NCBI RefSeq assembly: GCF_007995095.1
Contig: NZ_VOPY01000001.1
Coordinates: 335,001-399,000, forward strand
Length of the DNA stretch: 64,000 bases
Reading direction: 5' to 3'
Source: Flavisphingopyxis soli
GTDB lineage: Bacteria; Pseudomonadota; Alphaproteobacteria; Sphingomonadales; Sphingomonadaceae
Position numbers and translations under genes: made by a program. Shown here in pieces: positions 47,388 through 55,630 of this stretch. Each line of letters opens with the position of its first letter. Positions within the stretch are counted from its first letter, which is position 1. The notes under the pieces are model-generated. The model did not search any database and was not told the DNA's origin. It saw only the letters and a list, made by a program, of their open reading frames with translations.

Positions 47388-49853
47388 ATGCCCGACGCAA
47401 AATCCATAACGAGCGAGCGCCTGGGACGAATTGTCGAAGATTCGGCAAGCGAGATTTACGTGTTTTCGGCGGAAGATTTCACCTTCTCGCTGGTCAATCG
47501 CGGTGCCCGCGAAAACCTTGGTTTTTCGATGGACGAACTGCGCGAACGAACGCCTTGGGACATCAAGCCCGAGTTTAGCCAAGACGAATTCCTGGAATTT
47601 ATCCAGCCGCTCGTCACCGGCGCAAAAAACCGGCTCGATTTCGAGACCGTGCACGAGCGCAAGGATGGCTCGCTTTACGATGTCGTGGTGCGATTGCAGC
47701 TGATCCGGTCCGATGGCGAGGCGGTGTTCTTTGCTGCGATCGAAGACACCTCCGAACGCAAGGCGATTGAAAGGTCTCTGCGTGAGGTCACCGTTCGCCT
47801 GGACGCGATTCTGGGCAATACGACGATGGCCGTCTTTATGTTGGACGATCAGCAGCATTGCGCGTTCATGAACAAGGCGGCTGAACAGCTTAGCGGCTAT
47901 TCGCTTGCCGAAACACGCGGACGACCCCTGCACGATGTCCTCCATCACACCTATCCGGACGGGCGGCCATTTCCGATCGCAGAATGCGCGATCGACCGGG
48001 CATTTCCGGAAAATAACCAGACGCAAGGCGAAGAGGTTTTCGTTCACAAGGACGGATCCTTCTATCCGGTCGCTTTCACTGCGTCGCCGATGAAAGACGG
48101 GACGGGGCAGACTGTCGGGACGGTCATCGAAGCGCGCGAAATTTCGGAAGAACTGAAGGTTCGAGCTGCGCTGGAAGACTTCAACGAGCGGCTCAAACTT
48201 CGTGTCGAAGAAGAAATCGAGAAACGCGAACTGTTGCAGGGGCAACTCGTCCAATCGCAGAAGATGGAAGCCGTGGGGCAGCTGACCGGGGGCGTGGCGC
48301 ACGATTTCAACAATCTTCTGCAAGTCATCGGCGGGAACCTCCAGCTGCTGCAGCGAGAGCTTCCCGAGGACGATCTCAAACAGCAGGCGCGCGTAACCAA
48401 TGCTCTTTCGGGCGTTGCGCGGGGTGCCAAGCTGGCCGCGCAGCTGCTCGCCTTTGGTCGCAAGCAACCGCTTGAACCCAGGCCGATCGACGCCGGCCGG
48501 ATGATCCGCGAAATGGACGACATGTTGCGTCGCACTCTGGGCGAGGCGATCGATATCGAAACCGTTATATCGGGTGGCCTGTGGAACTGCCTGGCCGATC
48601 AGGCCCAGTTGGAAAACGTCATTCTCAACCTGGCGATCAACTCGCGGGACGCCATGGAAAGCCGTGGCAAGTTGACCATCGAAGCGGGCAACGCATCGCT
48701 CGACGACGACTATGCCGGTGAGCATCACGATGTTTCGGCCGGTCAATATGTGATGCTGGCGGTGACCGACACCGGAAAGGGCATCGCGCCCGACGATCTT
48801 GAAAAAGTGTTCGAACCGTTCTTTACGACCAAGCCCCCCGGTGAAGGGACCGGCTTGGGATTGAGCATGGTCTACGGGTTCGTCAAGCAATCGGGCGGCC
48901 ATATCAAATTCTATAGCGAGCTTGGGCAAGGGACGACGATCCGGGTTTACCTGCCACGCACGCGTGAGGAAGAAGTGGTTGCCGCGCGTGATGCAAGCGG
49001 AGATACGCCGGGCGGAGACGAGGTGGTCCTGGTCGTCGAGGACGATGGGGCGGTCCGGCAAACGACCGTCGAATTGCTCGGTAACCTGGGATATTCGGTG
49101 CTAGAGGCCAGCAACGCCGACAACGGCATGGCGATTGTCGATAGCGGTATGAAGATCGACCTGCTGTTTACCGATGTCGTGATGCCGGGAACGCTCGCCA
49201 GCCCGGACCTTGCCCGACAAGCGAAGGCGCGGCTTCCGGATCTCGCGGTCCTGTTCACCTCGGGCTATACGCAGAACGCCATCGTGCACGCCGGCCGTCT
49301 CGATGACGGCGTCGAACTGATCAGCAAGCCTTTCACCCGCGAGCGGCTCGCGCGAAAAATCCGTCAGGTCCTCGATGCGCGAGACTTGCGACCGGTTCCT
49401 GCCGCAGCGCGGTCTTCCGCCGGCATCGACGCCGTGCGAACCGACAGCGCGGCAGCGGGAGCAGAACAGCGCCGCATATTGTTGGTCGAAGACGAGCCAC
49501 TCATCAGGATGACGACTGCCGAAATGCTCGGCGATCTTGGCTATATCGTCGTGGAAGCCGGAACCGTGGCCGCTGCGCAAGACAGGCTCGCGAACGAATC
49601 GCACGATATCCTGATTGCCGATCTTGGGCTCCCCGACGGTTCGGGTCAGGACCTGATACGACACGCTCTTGATCAGTATCCCGAAATCGCCGTGATCGTG
49701 GCTTCGGGTGGCAGCGCTGGCCTCGATATCGCCGATTATGGCGCTCCGCAAAGGCTGGTCATTCTCGACAAGCCCTTTAACGAACAATCGCTCAAACAGG
49801 CACTCGACAGCTGTTTGGGCGAGATCGCCGGCGCGACGGCTAGCGACGGCTAG
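47388..49853 (+). CDS. Hybrid sensor histidine kinase, PAS-PAS-HK-REC-REC
   Basis: An 821-residue hybrid kinase without membrane segments. Two PAS domains (about residues 10-130 and 135-260) precede a coiled segment and a HisKA domain with phosphoacceptor His305 (GGVAHDFNNLL). The ATPase domain shows NLAINSRDAM, DTGKGIAPDD and GEGTGLGLSM. Two receiver domains follow, with acceptor Asp596 (FTDVVMPG) and Asp745 (IADLGLPDGSG). The start is uncertain: ATG 47388 (MPDAKSITSE) is preferred, with ATG 47358 and GTG 47301 as alternatives. No output domain is present. It is divergent from the HWE kinase. Confidence 0.93.
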   Translation: MPDAKSITSERLGRIVEDSASEIYVFSAEDFTFSLVNRGARENLGFSMDELRERTPWDIKPEFSQDEFLEFIQPLVTGAKNRLDFETVHERKDGSLYDVVVRLQLIRSDGEAVFFAAIEDTSERKAIERSLREVTVRLDAILGNTTMAVFMLDDQQHCAFMNKAAEQLSGYSLAETRGRPLHDVLHHTYPDGRPFPIAECAIDRAFPENNQTQGEEVFVHKDGSFYPVAFTASPMKDGTGQTVGTVIEAREISEELKVRAALEDFNERLKLRVEEEIEKRELLQGQLVQSQKMEAVGQLTGGVAHDFNNLLQVIGGNLQLLQRELPEDDLKQQARVTNALSGVARGAKLAAQLLAFGRKQPLEPRPIDAGRMIREMDDMLRRTLGEAIDIETVISGGLWNCLADQAQLENVILNLAINSRDAMESRGKLTIEAGNASLDDDYAGEHHDVSAGQYVMLAVTDTGKGIAPDDLEKVFEPFFTTKPPGEGTGLGLSMVYGFVKQSGGHIKFYSELGQGTTIRVYLPRTREEEVVAARDASGDTPGGDEVVLVVEDDGAVRQTTVELLGNLGYSVLEASNADNGMAIVDSGMKIDLLFTDVVMPGTLASPDLARQAKARLPDLAVLFTSGYTQNAIVHAGRLDDGVELISKPFTRERLARKIRQVLDARDLRPVPAAARSSAGIDAVRTDSAAAGAEQRRILLVEDEPLIRMTTAEMLGDLGYIVVEAGTVAAAQDRLANESHDILIADLGLPDGSGQDLIRHALDQYPEIAVIVASGGSAGLDIADYGAPQRLVILDKPFNEQSLKQALDSCLGEIAGATASDG

Positions 49854-49870
49854 CGACGGCTAGCGACGGC
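49837..49870 (+). repeat. 10-bp tandem repeat at the hybrid kinase stop codon
   Basis: The unit GCTAGCGACG occurs three times in a row, with a fragment (GGCTAGCGAC) again near 49892. The stop codon TAG of the kinase is the TAG of the second unit read in another frame. Gain or loss of a unit would change the C-terminus. Confidence 0.75.
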
Positions 49871-49905
49871 GTCGCGCTATCGGCGAGGGCCGGCTAGCGA
49901 CAGAA

Positions 49906-49935
49906 CTGGACAAGGCCGTATTAGTCATATAATAC
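49906..49935 (+). promoter_or_regulatory. Promoter overlapped by a GTATTA-N6-TAATAC dyad
   Basis: TATAAT at 49928-49933 is a perfect -10; CTGGAC at 49906-49911 is a weak -35 (spacer 16). The dyad GTATTA (49918-49923) and TAATAC (49930-49935) overlaps the -10, where bound protein would block RNA polymerase. It lies about 85 bases before the serine hydrolase ATG. Confidence 0.5.
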
Positions 49936-50019
49936 ACCTTGGCATTCGACTGTACGACGTGCGGTCGGGGCTGAACTGATGCTTTGAATATCCGCATCAA
50001 CTTTCCAGGGAAGTCGAAC

Positions 50020-51762
50020 ATGAGCCCTCTCCGCCGGACTGTCCTTCTCCTCGGCACCGCTATTTTAATCGCTTCCGGGATCTCGGGCCCGGCCCTTGCG
50101 GAACCCAGCACAGCCTTGGCAGATGATGCGCGGGTGGGTCGATTCTCCGGCGTTGTAGCGACCGGCGAACGCGGAATCGTCAGCGTCGTGGACGCACAAG
50201 GCCGCGCGGACGCCGATGGCAAAATCGCCAATGGGGCAGGGATTGCCTATCCGCTAGCATCGGTGACAAAGGTTCTGACAGCCACCGCGGTCATGCGCCT
50301 AGTCGAACAGGGGCGTGTCGATCTGAAGGCCGCGGTGGCATCCTACCTGCCCGAATATGCCGGGCGGCCCTTTGCCAGGGTCACGATTGCCCAGCTGCTC
50401 AGCCACACCGGCGGCGTGCCCAGCATTCTCAAGGACGATCAGGGCCTGGGCGACGGTCCGCTGGACTTCGATGTTTTGGCATTACCGATCTCGACCAGCG
50501 CGTTGATCGATCAGTTTTCGGCCGCGCCCCTGCTGTTCGAACCCGGCACTCGCTACGGCTATTCGAACTCGGGCTATATCCTGCTGGGACGCATCCTCGA
50601 GGTCGTGACCGCAAAGCCATATTATGCCGCGCTCGACGCGCTGGTGCTGGCCCCGGCGGGAGTTTCGCGCGAATTCTGCTTGTGCCGCAACCTGCCCGGC
50701 CACCCCAATGCCACCGCATTCGAGAGGCACGGCGACAGCTTCGTTGCCGCCCCCGTCCTCGATCCATCGCAGACGTTCAGTGCTGCTGGTGTTCGCGCCA
50801 CGCCAAACGGCCTCCTGAAATGGAGCGAAGCGCTGATGTCCGGCCGGATCGTCAAGCCGGCAACCCTCGCGCTGATGTGGGCGCCGGTGGTTCCGACGCG
50901 CAATCCCGGGGAATCATTCGCGCTTGGCTGGCTGGTCCGTGATATCGACGGCGTGCAGCAGGTCGCGCACGACGGCACCATCCCTGGCGTTGTCAGCAAC
51001 CTGGTCTTGGTTCCCGCAGAGCATAAAGCCGTGTTCGGCGACCTCAATCGCACGCTCGACCTTGGGCATATCGACGAAAGCGAAAGCTATTTGCGCACCG
51101 TCGTTTCATCGATCGTCGCGGGCCGGACGCCTGCAACCGTTCCTTCCCTTGCGCCGCCGCTTGCCGGTCGCGCGCTCGAAGGCGCCTACCGCCTACCGGA
51201 AGACCGGTCGTTCGCGTTGAACGTCGACACGAAAGGGCAGCTCTGGCTTGAAACCGACGGGGGCTGGTCGGTCTTGCAACTCCCGAAACTCGTCCACGCC
51301 ACGGGTCCGCTGGCCAACGATGCCGATCAGGCCGTCGCCGGTTGGGCGGCGCACGGCCAGGCCGGGATCGCATCGCATTTCAGCCCGGATATGCTCGCCA
51401 ATGTGCCCGCTGGCGCGCTCGATGAAACCTGGGCTCAATTCCTTGAACAGTTCGGTGCCTACCGTCACCATCACGTCTATTCCACCACCGACGATTTTGC
51501 CGAGGTTCGGATCGATTTTGAGCGCGGATCGATGGACATCGGCATCGTCTATGATCCGCAGGGCCGGATCAACGGGCTGCAGCCTGTCGGACAGGAAACC
51601 GAAATGCCACCAACGCGGGTGCGCGCATGGGCGACTGCCGAAGGGGGGCTGTGGATCGACGGCTTCGCACACGCCGGGCCTGATGTGACCGCAACGGTCG
51701 ATGGCGACGGTGGAATAACGTTCGAGTCGGGTCAGCACGCAGTCCGGGGGCCGTCGCAATAG
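50020..51762 (+). CDS. Class C beta-lactamase-fold serine hydrolase
   Basis: A 580-residue exported serine hydrolase. The signal peptide MSPLRRTVLLLGTAILIASG ends near ALA (residue 27). The catalytic domain shows Ser81-x-x-Lys84 (ASVTKVL), the YxN motif as YSN at 181-183, and HDGTIPG in place of the KTG box. LLSHTGGVPSIL and FEPGTRYGYSNSGYILLG are typical. A C-terminal domain of about 190 residues follows. The family includes esterases, D-aminopeptidases and penicillin-binding proteins; antibiotic hydrolysis is not implied. I chose ATG 50020 because AGGGAAG lies about 8 bases upstream; a TTG at 49984 is in frame. Confidence 0.92.
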   Translation: MSPLRRTVLLLGTAILIASGISGPALAEPSTALADDARVGRFSGVVATGERGIVSVVDAQGRADADGKIANGAGIAYPLASVTKVLTATAVMRLVEQGRVDLKAAVASYLPEYAGRPFARVTIAQLLSHTGGVPSILKDDQGLGDGPLDFDVLALPISTSALIDQFSAAPLLFEPGTRYGYSNSGYILLGRILEVVTAKPYYAALDALVLAPAGVSREFCLCRNLPGHPNATAFERHGDSFVAAPVLDPSQTFSAAGVRATPNGLLKWSEALMSGRIVKPATLALMWAPVVPTRNPGESFALGWLVRDIDGVQQVAHDGTIPGVVSNLVLVPAEHKAVFGDLNRTLDLGHIDESESYLRTVVSSIVAGRTPATVPSLAPPLAGRALEGAYRLPEDRSFALNVDTKGQLWLETDGGWSVLQLPKLVHATGPLANDADQAVAGWAAHGQAGIASHFSPDMLANVPAGALDETWAQFLEQFGAYRHHHVYSTTDDFAEVRIDFERGSMDIGIVYDPQGRINGLQPVGQETEMPPTRVRAWATAEGGLWIDGFAHAGPDVTATVDGDGGITFESGQHAVRGPSQ

Positions 51763-51913
51763 ATGCTCCGAGCATAGGACCGCTGGTTCCCGGATCGCCG
51801 TCATTCAGGCACCGGGCGGCAGATCGCATCCGACAAAAATTCCGCACCCCCCTGACGCGCTGAAACAAATCGCGTACGCTTTCGTTGGAAGCGCGTAACG
51901 ACAGGGGGAGGCC

Positions 51914-53215
51914 ATGGCCACCAAGCCCGCCAGTATCGACGCCCGGCCCAGTCCAAGGACGGGCCCGGCGCAGTTCGCCGCCGCCTATCGGTCGGTGCGC
52001 GACCTGACGCGCGCGCTCGCCGCGCCGCTGTCGGACGCCGACGCGACCGCGCAATCGATGGCCGACGCTTCGCCCGCCAAATGGCATCTCGCGCACGCGA
52101 CGTGGTTCTTCGAAACCTTCCTCCTGCGCGACCACGTCCCCGGCTATCGCCTGTACGACGATCGCTATCCCTATCTGTTCAACAGTTATTACGAGGCCGA
52201 GGGCGAGCGGCACGAGCGCACCGCGCGCGGCCTGCTGACGCGCCCCGCGCTCGCCGACATCCTCGCCTGGCGCGACCATGTCGATGCCGCGATGGCGGAC
52301 GCGATGCCGCGCCTTGCCGAGACCGCGGGCGATCTTGTCACGCTCGGCCTCCATCACGAGCAGCAGCACCAGGAGCTGCTCCTCACCGACATGCTCCACC
52401 TCTTCTCGCGCAACCCGCTCGGGCCCGCGATGTTCGAAGCACCTGCTGCGTCCGTCGCGAGCGCGCCCGCACCGCTGGGCTGGGTCGAGGGGGCAACGGG
52501 CCGCGTCACGATCGGCCATGATGCTGGCGACGGCTTCGCGTTCGATTGCGAAGGCCCGCGCCACGACGTGCTGCTGACCCCGCATGCGCTCGCCGACCGG
52601 CTCGTCACCAACGGCGAATGGATCGATTTCATTGCCGATGGCGGCTATGCCGATCCCGCCCACTGGCTCGCCGACGGTTGGGCCTGGGTGAATAATGAGC
52701 GCATCGCTGCGCCGCTCTACTGGCGGCAAGGCGACGGCGGCGATTGGGAGCAGTTCACCCTGTCGGGCTGGCAACCGATCGATCCCGCCGCGCCTGTCAC
52801 GCATATTTCTCTATACGAATCAGATGCCTATGCCAGCTGGGCCGGCGCGCGCCTGCCGACCGAGGCGGAATGGGAATCGGTCGCCTCGTCATCCGAACCG
52901 CTGTCCGGCAACCTTCTCGACAGCGCTGGCCCGGTCGCCCCGCAACCCGCCCCAGGCGGCGATCTCCCGCGCCTCAAACAGATGTTCGGCGACTGCTGGG
53001 AATGGACCGGCAGCGCCTATCGCCCCTATCCCGGCTTCAGGCCCTGCGACGGCGCGGTCGGCGAATATAACGGCAAGTTCATGAGCGGCCAGTTCGTCCT
53101 GCGCGGCGGCAGCTGCGCCACTCCGCGCGGCCATGTCCGCGCCAGCTATCGCAATTTCTTCTACCCGCACCAGCGCTGGCAGTTCACCGGCCTGCGGCTC
53201 GCCAAAGACCTCTAA
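51914..53215 (+). CDS. egtB: Ergothioneine biosynthesis protein EgtB (sulfoxide synthase)
   Basis: Non-heme iron enzyme that joins hercynine with a thiol donor and oxygen to form the sulfoxide precursor of ergothioneine. The 433-residue protein has the DinB-like N-terminal domain with iron ligands His58 (KWHLAHATWF) and His148/His152 (LHHEQQHQELL). The C-terminal formylglycine-generating-enzyme-like domain has RLPTEAEWE, WEWTGSAYRPYPGF and LRGGSCATPRGHVRASYRNF. It starts at ATG 51914 after AGGGGGAGG. egtD follows after 17 bases. Whether the donor is cysteine or gamma-glutamylcysteine cannot be told. Confidence 0.96.
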   Translation: MATKPASIDARPSPRTGPAQFAAAYRSVRDLTRALAAPLSDADATAQSMADASPAKWHLAHATWFFETFLLRDHVPGYRLYDDRYPYLFNSYYEAEGERHERTARGLLTRPALADILAWRDHVDAAMADAMPRLAETAGDLVTLGLHHEQQHQELLLTDMLHLFSRNPLGPAMFEAPAASVASAPAPLGWVEGATGRVTIGHDAGDGFAFDCEGPRHDVLLTPHALADRLVTNGEWIDFIADGGYADPAHWLADGWAWVNNERIAAPLYWRQGDGGDWEQFTLSGWQPIDPAAPVTHISLYESDAYASWAGARLPTEAEWESVASSSEPLSGNLLDSAGPVAPQPAPGGDLPRLKQMFGDCWEWTGSAYRPYPGFRPCDGAVGEYNGKFMSGQFVLRGGSCATPRGHVRASYRNFFYPHQRWQFTGLRLAKDL

Positions 53216-53232
53216 CCCGCAAAGGGAGCCGC

Positions 53233-54228
53233 ATGGCCATCGTCCGCACCATGAGCCTTGTCGATGCCGATCCCGCCGGGTTCGACAGCGATTTTCGCGA
53301 TGACGTCCTCGCCGGCCTCGGCCAGCGGCAAAAGGCGATCCCCGCGCGCTGGTTCTACGACACGCGCGGGTCCGAGCTGTTCGAGGATATCACCGCCCAG
53401 CCCGAATATTACCCCACCCGCGTCGAGACCGAGCTACTCAAACACGTCTGCGGCGAGGTTGCAGAGCGTGTCGGGGCCGGGCGCTGCGTCGTCGAATTCG
53501 GTTCGGGCAGCTCGGTCAAGACGCCGCACCTGCTCGCTGCGATCGATCCCGCCTCGTACGTCCCGATCGATATCAGCGGGGACTTTTTGCGCAGCTCGTC
53601 GGACGACCTATCGGCGCGCTTCCCCGATCTGCCGGTGATCCCGGTCGAGGCCAATTTCATGAAACCGGTCGAGCTTCCTGCAGAGGTTGCCGACCAGCCG
53701 CGGCTCGGCTTCTTTCCCGGCTCGACGATCGGCAACATGGTCGCGCGCACCGCGGTCGACCTGCTGCGCTCGATGCGCGACACGCTCGGTGGGCCCGACA
53801 GCGGCGCGATGCTGCTCATCGGCATCGACCGGATCAAGGACATCGACGTGCTCGAGGCGGCCTATGACGATGCCGCCGGCGTCACCGCCGCGTTCAACCT
53901 GAACCTGCTCGCCCGGATCAACCGCGAACTCGGCGGCACGATTCCCGAGGACGCCTTCGCCCATGTCGCGCGCTGGAACGATCGCTTCGCGCGGATCGAA
54001 ATGCACCTCGAGGCGCAGCGCGACGTGTCCTTCGAGGTTGCCGGACAGGCGTTCGCGATGGCCAAGGGCGAGACGATCCATACCGAGAACAGCCACAAAT
54101 ACGGCCCGCGCGACGCCAATTTGCTGCTCCGCACCGGCGAATGGACGCCGGTCGAGACATGGACCGATCCAGACGACCGCTTCGCGCTGATCCTGGCGCA
54201 TGCGACCGAGTACCGCACCGCGCCCTGA
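53233..54228 (+). CDS. egtD: L-histidine N-alpha-methyltransferase EgtD
   Basis: Trimethylates histidine to hercynine using SAM, the first step to ergothioneine. The 331-residue protein carries AIPARWFYDTRGSELFEDI, then TAQPEYYPTRVETELL for the substrate, and VEFGSGSSVKTPHLLAAI for SAM. FFPGSTIGNM and IGIDRIKD follow, and the tail includes IHTENSHKY, which is part of the histidine site. It starts at ATG 53233 after AAAGGGAG. It is cotranscribed with egtB. No egtA, egtC or egtE gene is adjacent. Confidence 0.96.
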   Translation: MAIVRTMSLVDADPAGFDSDFRDDVLAGLGQRQKAIPARWFYDTRGSELFEDITAQPEYYPTRVETELLKHVCGEVAERVGAGRCVVEFGSGSSVKTPHLLAAIDPASYVPIDISGDFLRSSSDDLSARFPDLPVIPVEANFMKPVELPAEVADQPRLGFFPGSTIGNMVARTAVDLLRSMRDTLGGPDSGAMLLIGIDRIKDIDVLEAAYDDAAGVTAAFNLNLLARINRELGGTIPEDAFAHVARWNDRFARIEMHLEAQRDVSFEVAGQAFAMAKGETIHTENSHKYGPRDANLLLRTGEWTPVETWTDPDDRFALILAHATEYRTAP

Positions 54229-54345
54229 TCGCCTTGGGGCAGCAGTTACATCGCCTCGAACGCGACATAATCGAATTGAATCAGGAATTTTCGGCATTTC
54301 GGTCTTGCTTCGCAACCGAAACGGCCGGTCGGCGTTTGAGTCCCT

Positions 54346-55026
54346 ATGATCCAGCCTGCCGACGATAGCGCGCATCCGCTCGCCGACACATTCCGTAGCT
54401 TCATCCGTGAACCGTCCTTCCCCTGTGTCGGCGCGAAATCGGCGCTGGGCCGCGATAATCTACGGATCATCGTCGCGCGCAGCATGCGCTCGGGCTGGGA
54501 CGACTTACGGATCCTGCCCTCGCTGATGGAGCTTGCCGCCGCCTACCGCGCCGATCCCGAACCGTTCCAGTCGCTCGCCGTCGTCTTCGATACCGATGAA
54601 GGTGTCGACGAGGCCGAGTTCGAAAAACTGCTCTGGCAGCGCCTGCAATCGCTCAGCGACAAGGACGAGTGGCTCGGCCAGCAACCCGACCCGCGCGTCA
54701 GCCACGATCCGCAGGACCCGCATTTCGCGATGAGCTTTGGCGGCGAGGCGTTTTTCGTCGTTGGCCTTCACCCCGGCGCGAGCCGCCCGGCGCGGCGTTT
54801 CACCCACCCGGTCATCGTGTTCAACCTGCACGACCAGTTCGAACGCCTGCGCGCCTCGGGCGTCTATGATCGCCTCAGCACCAAGATTATCGATCGCGAC
54901 GTCGCGCTCGCCGGTTCGGCCAACCCCATGCTCGCGCCGCACGGCACCGTCTCGGCCGCGCGCCAGTATAGCGGTCGCGCGGTCGGTTCCGACTGGCGCT
55001 GCCCGTTCAGCGGCCGCGCCGCCTAA
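54346..55026 (+). CDS. YqcI/YcgG family protein (GntA/DcsA-like heme-dependent N-hydroxylase family)
   Basis: A 226-residue YqcI/YcgG protein. Family marks are FPCVGAKSALGRDNLR (residues 25-40), the central FQSLAVVFDTDEGVDEAEFE, and FFVVGLHPGASRPARRFTHP before VIVFNLHDQFERLR. The tail SDWRCPFSG ends with a Cys. Studied relatives are heme enzymes that hydroxylate guanidine nitrogens: GntA in guanitoxin and DcsA, which makes N-hydroxyarginine in D-cycloserine synthesis. The substrate here is unknown. It starts at ATG 54346, 117 bases after egtD, and leads a tight three-gene unit. Confidence 0.87.
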   Translation: MIQPADDSAHPLADTFRSFIREPSFPCVGAKSALGRDNLRIIVARSMRSGWDDLRILPSLMELAAAYRADPEPFQSLAVVFDTDEGVDEAEFEKLLWQRLQSLSDKDEWLGQQPDPRVSHDPQDPHFAMSFGGEAFFVVGLHPGASRPARRFTHPVIVFNLHDQFERLRASGVYDRLSTKIIDRDVALAGSANPMLAPHGTVSAARQYSGRAVGSDWRCPFSGRAA

Positions 55027-55045
55027 GCAAGCCAAGGACATGACG

Positions 55046-55630
55046 ATGCCCCATGAAATCCCGCCCCGCTCGGGCGTCGCCTTCACGCTCGACAAGGGGC
55101 AGCGGCTGACCGTGATCGATCCCAAAGGCGAACAGGTCGCCGACCTGCTCGCCTTCGCGCGCGACGATGTCGCCGAGGTGATCAGCTCGGGCCGGACGCT
55201 CGATTATGCCAGCCGGATCTACCTGACGACAGGCGACAGACTCTATTCGAACCGCAGCAATGTCATGCTCGACATCGTCGATGACACGGTCGGTCGCCAC
55301 GATTTCCTTTTGACGCCGTGCTCGAAGGACACGTTTCGCATCATCTATGGCGACACCGATCCGCACCGCGGATGTTTCGGCAACCTCGCCGCCGCGCTCG
55401 CGCCCTATGGGGTCGCCGAAGACATGATCCCCGTCGCGTTCAACTGTTTCATGAACGTGCCGGTCAATGGCGAAACCGGCGAGCTGACGGTCGAACCGCC
55501 GCTCAGCAAGGCGGGCGACCGGATCGTGTTCGAAGCGCAGGCCGATCTCGTCATCGGCCTAACCGCTTGCTCGGCGCTGCAATCGAACAACGGCAGTTTC
55601 AAGCCGATCCACTACGAAATCGCTTCGTGA
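55046..55630 (+). CDS. DUF1989 / urea carboxylase-associated family protein
   Basis: A 194-residue DUF1989 protein. It shows the family pattern PPRSGVAFTLDKGQRLTVID, SRIYLTTGDRLYSNRSNVML, then PCSKDTFRIIYGD and HRGCFGNLAAAL. The middle and end have FNCFMNVPVNGETGEL and GLTACSALQSNNGSFKPI. Conserved Cys and His suggest a metal site. Relatives next to urea/guanidine carboxylases are carboxyguanidine deiminase subunits, which would fit a guanidine-derived substrate. I chose ATG 55046 because AAGGA is 7-8 bases upstream; ATG 55040 is an alternative. Its TGA overlaps the next gene's GTG (GTGA). Confidence 0.87.
   Translation: MPHEIPPRSGVAFTLDKGQRLTVIDPKGEQVADLLAFARDDVAEVISSGRTLDYASRIYLTTGDRLYSNRSNVMLDIVDDTVGRHDFLLTPCSKDTFRIIYGDTDPHRGCFGNLAAALAPYGVAEDMIPVAFNCFMNVPVNGETGELTVEPPLSKAGDRIVFEAQADLVIGLTACSALQSNNGSFKPIHYEIAS

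Noticed and set aside
47054..47407. A 117-codon leftward open frame between the two kinase genes
   Set aside because: It overlaps both kinase starts, has no ribosome site worth noting and no recognisable composition or motif.
49984..50019. TTG 49984 as start of the serine hydrolase
   Set aside because: The ATG at 50020 has AGGGAAG upstream and begins directly with a normal signal peptide; the extra 12 residues would disrupt it.
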